From Paenibacillus_E qinlingensis (GTDB lineage: Bacteria > Bacillota > Bacilli > Paenibacillales > NBRC-103111), in contig NZ_JAQIVH010000053.1 of NCBI RefSeq assembly GCF_028746185.1, positions 124,001 through 188,000 on the forward strand: 64,000 nt of DNA, in the 5' to 3' direction. Shown here one piece after another: positions 60,088 to 64,000 of the stretch. Within the stretch, counting starts at the first letter, position 1; each line of letters begins with the position of its first letter. The position numbers and the translations under genes were made by a program. The notes under the pieces are model-generated. The model saw only the letters and a list, made by a program, of their open reading frames with translations, searched no databases and was not told the origin of the DNA.

Positions 60088-63000
60088 GTGGCGTTCGTTC
60101 GAAAGGAACCGCAAACTATTGTGAAATTCACAGCGAGTATATTTGTTGCTCTACTATTGTTGGTTGCCATTATTGGCTTGGGGTTTAGCTTTGTTGGAGC
60201 AGCTAATGCTGCTAGCACATTTACAGTAAATACATCATTGGACGTCGAGGATACGAATCCGGGAAACGGGATTTGTGATGATGGGAATGGCAATTGCTCG
60301 ATCCGAGCAGCATTAATGGAAGCAAATGCTTTGGCCGGTGCAGATATGATTTCAATACCGCCTGATGTATATACCTTGAATGCAGCACTCGGGCAATTAG
60401 TTGTTGCCAGTGATGTCAGTTTAATTGGGATTCAAGGGGATCCAGTGAATACGATTATTCAAGCGGCAACCGATGCTGTGTCTGCTACGAATCGCGTATT
60501 GTCTATTAACCCAAATGTCAGTACTCCTGGATATGATGTCAAGATTGAGGGGCTTACACTTCGTTATGGGAAAGCTCCGGTTGGATTCGGTGGTGGCGGG
60601 ATCGATGGAGATGCGGGAACCCGTACGATTGAGATTGCCAATTCGATCATTGCGGATAACACCACGTCCGGTAATAGTTTAGGCGGAGGGGCTTATTTAT
60701 CGGGTGCAGCAGGTGGGACAGTTAAACTAAATGACGTCGTTTTTAGCAATAATAAAGCTGGAGTTTCTAGTTCTGCGTCATATAGTTCGCAAGGCGGAGG
60801 GGTATTTCTTCAGGGAGATATGAACCTGGATCTGTCCAAAGTTATCGTTACAAACAATACCTCTTATGGCCTTGGTGGTGGAATGGCGATAACGCCAGAG
60901 ACTACATCCTCGCGAATCGTTACGATTACGGATAGTTCGTTCACGGGGAATAGGGCAACTAGTAAATCTAGCGGAGCAGGATCTGAGGGGCTAGCAGGAG
61001 GTCTTTATCTAGGGGTACCTGCGAGTATCTCACGTACGGCGATATCTGGAAATGTCGCTGATGGTGATGGCGGCGGTCTTGTTGTTGATCATTACTTCGG
61101 ATCGGTAGCATTGGATGTTGTCACTTTTGCAGGTAATACGGCTAATCGTGGTGGCGCAGTTTATGTAAGTGGATATAAACTGCCTAGCTTGTTGAGCGGT
61201 GTGGTGATGGCAGACAATGTTGGCGGGGATCTTACGATTAATCCAGACAAACAAGATTTGCAAGTAGCTATTGCTCCAGCATCGGGGTCAAATGGGATTT
61301 TCTCTCTTGGAAAAACCGGAGCACATTATACGGTTACGGTTTACAATACTGGGACGCCGCCAGTGAGTGGTCCAATCACGACGGTAGTAACATTGCCAAC
61401 TGGATTGACAGCGACAGCAATGAGTGGAAGTGGATGGACGTGTACTTATAATACGTTAACCTGTACGCGTTCGGATATCCCACAAGGCCAATCGGCTTAT
61501 GCGCCTATCGATTTGACTGTGAATGTTGCAGCTAATGCGGCCCGCACTATAACAAGTTCGGTAACGGTATCTGGTGGAGCGGAGATCGATACCACCAATA
61601 ATAGTGGGTCATTTGTTACAACAATTTTGAACAGGGATGCGAAGCTATACAATCTAATCGTGTCTAAGGGCACATTAACTCCTGATTTTGACTCTAATAC
61701 TATGGCATACACAGTGAGTCTACCTTATGCTGACGACACTTTGAAAATGATGCCAACGGTTAATGAGTCGCATGCAACCGTAACTGTAAATACGGGCGCA
61801 GTCGAAAGTGGTGCTTGGAGCGAAGCGATACCTCTTCAGGTAGGTAACACTGAAATTAATATTACAGTGAGAGCTGAAGATGGAACGACTGCAACCACTG
61901 TGCTTACCGTGTCACGTGCTATACCCGTTAGCAGTATTGCTGTATCGGGAGCTAACGATGCAACCATTGTGATGATTGGGAACTCGTTGCAAATGAGTAC
62001 GGATGTTTCGCCAGGAAATGCAACTAATAAATCCGTAACTTGGAGTGTGGAAGCAGGTACTGGGAATGCAACGATAGACGAGACGACAGGTTTATTGCTA
62101 GGAACAGTGGTTGGAGATGTCGTCGTCAAGGCAACAGCCATCGATGGTTCCGGCATAGTAGGGACGAAGAGTATTACGATTGCACCTAGAAAGGTTACAA
62201 GTATAGATGTAATGAGTCAAGGAGAGGCATCAAGTGTTCAAAATGGCGAACAACTGCAAATGAGTGCGTTGGTTTATCCAGAGAATGCAACGAATCGTAC
62301 CGTAGTCTGGAGCGTTGTGCCAGGTACAGGTAATGCAGAGATAAACGAATCAACTGGCTTATTGACAGGAACAGGGGTAGGAGAAGTAGTCGTCAAGGCT
62401 AGTGCTACGGATGATTCAGGTATCGTAGGTACTATGAACATTGAGATAACAAAGATCCCTGTTACAGGCATAGAGGTAATAAGCGAAAGCGAAACAACAA
62501 ACGTACGGAATGGAAAAACGTTGCAATTAAGAGCGTTGGTATCGCCGGATGAGGCGACGGATCGTACTGTAGCATGGAGCGTTGTGCCAGGTACAGGTAA
62601 TGCAAGTATAGACGCATCTGGCGTACTTACGGGGACAGAGGTAGGTACAGTCACCGTTATCTCAACGGCGAATGATAACCCGGATATTAATGGGACGTTG
62701 GAAGTTACAATTAAAGCGATACCTGTTACAGGTATTTTGGTTACGAGTGAAGGAGAGTTAACGAGCGTATCCAGTGGAAAAACACTTCAAATGATTGCAG
62801 TGGTATCACCGGATGATGCGACGGATCGTACTGTAGCATGGAGCATTGTGCCAGGCACAGGTAATGCAAGTATAGACGCATCTGGCGTACTTACGGGGAC
62901 AGAGGTAGGTACAGTCACAGTTATCGCAACGGCGAATGATAACCCTGATATTAATGGGACGATGGAAGTGACCATTTTACCAATACTGGTTACAAGCATC

Positions 63001-64000
63001 GATGTGAGTAGTGAAAACAATATTACTAGCGTTCCCAATGGAAGTACACTCCAAATGAGTGAGAAAGTGTTGCCAGGAAATGCAACGAACGCTGCTGTAA
63101 CTTGGAGCGTTGAAGCAGGCACAGGAACAGCAACGATTAGTTCGTCTGGTGAGTTGAGAGGAACTAGTCTAGGCACAGTAATCGTCAAGGCAACAGCCAA
63201 TGATGAATCAGCAATTGTTGGTACGATGACGATCACAATCACGCCTATACTTGTCACAAGCATTAATGTTACGAGTGAAGACAATATAATAAGCATTCCC
63301 AATGGAAGTACACTCCAAATGAGTGAGAAAGTGTTGCCAGGAAATGCAACGAACACGTCTGTAACATGGAGCGTTGAAGCAGGCACAGGAACAGCAACGA
63401 TTAGTCTGTCTGGTTTATTGACAGGAACAACTGTAGGTACAGTCACGGTCAAAGCTACAGCCAAAGATGGTTCGAATATTGTAGGTAGCAAGATCATTAC
63501 GATTGAAGCGATCCCACTCACAAGTATCGTCGTGACAGGAGAGGATGAAGCAACAAGCGTTCCGAATGGAAGTACACTGCAAATGATTGCAGCAGTATTA
63601 CCTGAAAACGCGACGAATGCTTCTGTAACTTGGAGCGTAGTAGCAGGAACAGGGACAGCAACAATCAGCCCGACAGGTGAATTGACTGGAACAGGTGTAG
63701 GAACTGTCACGGTGAAAGCTACAGCCAATGATGGTTCCAATGTTGTTGGCAGTAAGATCATTTCAGTAGCGGCGATACCAGTTACAAGTATCGTCGTAAC
63801 CGGAACTGGTGATGCCACAACGGTAACCAATGGACACTCATTGCAGATGAAGGCGGCGGTTTGGCCAGACAATGCATCACATACCGATGTAACCTGGAGT
63901 GTGGTTGCAAATACAGGAAATGCGACGATAAGCGTGACGGGGTTATTGACGGGTACGCAAGTCGGTACAGTTACGGTAATTGCTACGGCAACAGATGGAT
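60088..64000 (+). CDS. Giant secreted protein: beta-helix, DUF11-like, Big_2 repeats (3' end beyond window)
   Basis: At least 1304 codons; the frame is still open at the end. The GTG start has GGAGAGGGGG 7 nt upstream. The signal peptide (FVALLLLVAIIGLGFSFVGA) ends AANA. A CSLREA-like entry (DTNPGNGICDDG, CSIRAALMEANAL) leads into a right-handed parallel beta-helix (to about 61250) with repeated GGG turns. A DUF11-like domain (YTVTVYNTGTPPVSG), a cadherin-like beta-sandwich (LYNLIVSKGTLTPDFDSNT), and at least eight Big_2-type domains (TW.V..GTG.A.I...G.L.GT..G.V.V.A.A) follow. The sequence fits a cell-surface or matrix adhesin. The anchoring end is not visible. No sortase, SLH or catalytic motif is seen in this part. 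Confidence 0.9.
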   Translation, partial: MAFVRKEPQTIVKFTASIFVALLLLVAIIGLGFSFVGAANAASTFTVNTSLDVEDTNPGNGICDDGNGNCSIRAALMEANALAGADMISIPPDVYTLNAALGQLVVASDVSLIGIQGDPVNTIIQAATDAVSATNRVLSINPNVSTPGYDVKIEGLTLRYGKAPVGFGGGGIDGDAGTRTIEIANSIIADNTTSGNSLGGGAYLSGAAGGTVKLNDVVFSNNKAGVSSSASYSSQGGGVFLQGDMNLDLSKVIVTNNTSYGLGGGMAITPETTSSRIVTITDSSFTGNRATSKSSGAGSEGLAGGLYLGVPASISRTAISGNVADGDGGGLVVDHYFGSVALDVVTFAGNTANRGGAVYVSGYKLPSLLSGVVMADNVGGDLTINPDKQDLQVAIAPASGSNGIFSLGKTGAHYTVTVYNTGTPPVSGPITTVVTLPTGLTATAMSGSGWTCTYNTLTCTRSDIPQGQSAYAPIDLTVNVAANAARTITSSVTVSGGAEIDTTNNSGSFVTTILNRDAKLYNLIVSKGTLTPDFDSNTMAYTVSLPYADDTLKMMPTVNESHATVTVNTGAVESGAWSEAIPLQVGNTEINITVRAEDGTTATTVLTVSRAIPVSSIAVSGANDATIVMIGNSLQMSTDVSPGNATNKSVTWSVEAGTGNATIDETTGLLLGTVVGDVVVKATAIDGSGIVGTKSITIAPRKVTSIDVMSQGEASSVQNGEQLQMSALVYPENATNRTVVWSVVPGTGNAEINESTGLLTGTGVGEVVVKASATDDSGIVGTMNIEITKIPVTGIEVISESETTNVRNGKTLQLRALVSPDEATDRTVAWSVVPGTGNASIDASGVLTGTEVGTVTVISTANDNPDINGTLEVTIKAIPVTGILVTSEGELTSVSSGKTLQMIAVVSPDDATDRTVAWSIVPGTGNASIDASGVLTGTEVGTVTVIATANDNPDINGTMEVTILPILVTSIDVSSENNITSVPNGSTLQMSEKVLPGNATNAAVTWSVEAGTGTATISSSGELRGTSLGTVIVKATANDESAIVGTMTITITPILVTSINVTSEDNIISIPNGSTLQMSEKVLPGNATNTSVTWSVEAGTGTATISLSGLLTGTTVGTVTVKATAKDGSNIVGSKIITIEAIPLTSIVVTGEDEATSVPNGSTLQMIAAVLPENATNASVTWSVVAGTGTATISPTGELTGTGVGTVTVKATANDGSNVVGSKIISVAAIPVTSIVVTGTGDATTVTNGHSLQMKAAVWPDNASHTDVTWSVVANTGNATISVTGLLTGTQVGTVTVIATATDG
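61921..64000 (+). repeat. In-gene Big_2 repeats, period 264-267 bp
   Basis: Repeat starts fall at 61921, 62188, 62455, 62719, 62983, 63247, 63511 and 63775: two steps of 267 bp, then all of 264 bp (88 codons). Repeats 3-4 and 5-6 are especially alike at the DNA level (for example GCATGGAGC and CACTCCAAATGAGTGAGAAA recur), which suggests recent duplication. The reverse strand is accidentally open over much of this region. Confidence 0.9.

Noticed and set aside
62787..63872. Long reverse-strand open frame of about 361 codons
   Set aside because: It lies wholly inside the Big_2 repeat region of the plus-strand adhesin; absence of stops follows from the repeated codon pattern and there is no start context.

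Overview
The window looks like a piece of chromosome from a Paenibacillus-type member of the Bacillota. The evidence is strong purine-rich Shine-Dalgarno sites, frequent GTG/TTG starts, moderate GC, the gene order mltG / U32 / U32 / class B PBP that resembles the yrr region of Bacillus subtilis, and several YesM/YesN-type two-component systems next to sugar ABC transporters, which is typical of Paenibacillaceae. Species cannot be told from the sequence alone.

Layout. 1-9.1 kb: 3' part of mltG, two U32 proteins of the tRNA wobble-uridine hydroxylation type, a chemoreceptor, a class B penicillin-binding protein, a LipL-type octanoyl/lipoyl transfer protein and a convergent esterase. 9.3-14.3 kb: a complete pyruvate dehydrogenase operon (pdhA-pdhB-pdhC-pdhD). 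14.4-18.4 kb: a phospholipid turnover group (glycerophosphodiesterase, an Aas-like acyltransferase/acyl-ACP synthetase, a diacylglycerol-kinase-family enzyme). 18.6-22.7 kb: a second chemoreceptor, a 61-bp-period array of palindromic repeats, a Vsr/DUF559-like protein, a strongly supported but unidentified structured RNA, and an OsmC-family protein. 22.7-31.1 kb: sensor kinase, AraC-type regulator, ABC importer and a cytoplasmic beta-N-acetylhexosaminidase, probably one amino-sugar uptake unit. 31.2-37.7 kb: MFS transporter, DeoR regulator, then a secreted Cys-repeat protein, ECF sigma factor, anti-sigma factor and a lipoprotein cytochrome c. 37.8-46.6 kb: a second ABC importer operon with a DapA/NanA-family aldolase, divergent from a second YesM/YesN pair whose regulator is frameshifted, followed by an aldo/keto reductase. 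46.7-54.8 kb: aldo/keto reductase, Gfo/Idh oxidoreductase, AraC regulator, DUF2238 membrane protein, a lactonase, a second copy of the 61-bp palindromic array, a MarR-MFS operon with clear operators, and small genes. 54.9-58.3 kb: a flavoprotein behind a purine-type riboswitch with unusual core bases, and a Tat-exported PhoX/DUF839 protein. 58.5-64.0 kb: two tail-collar-domain proteins followed by a giant secreted protein with a beta-helix and at least eight Big_2-type repeats that runs off the end of the window.

How parts fit together. LipL lies just before the PDH operon, whose E2 subunit needs lipoylation. The two ABC operons each sit beside their own sensor kinase and regulator and feed a dedicated hydrolase or aldolase. 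The sigma/anti-sigma pair lies between a secreted Cys-repeat protein and a membrane-anchored cytochrome c, which suggests an envelope redox theme. The most unusual elements are non-coding: the ~340-nt RNA at 21.7-22.07 kb (consensus sigma-A promoter, closing stem, possible kissing loops, intrinsic terminator), the variant purine riboswitch at 56.4-56.5 kb, and three different families of intergenic inverted repeats.
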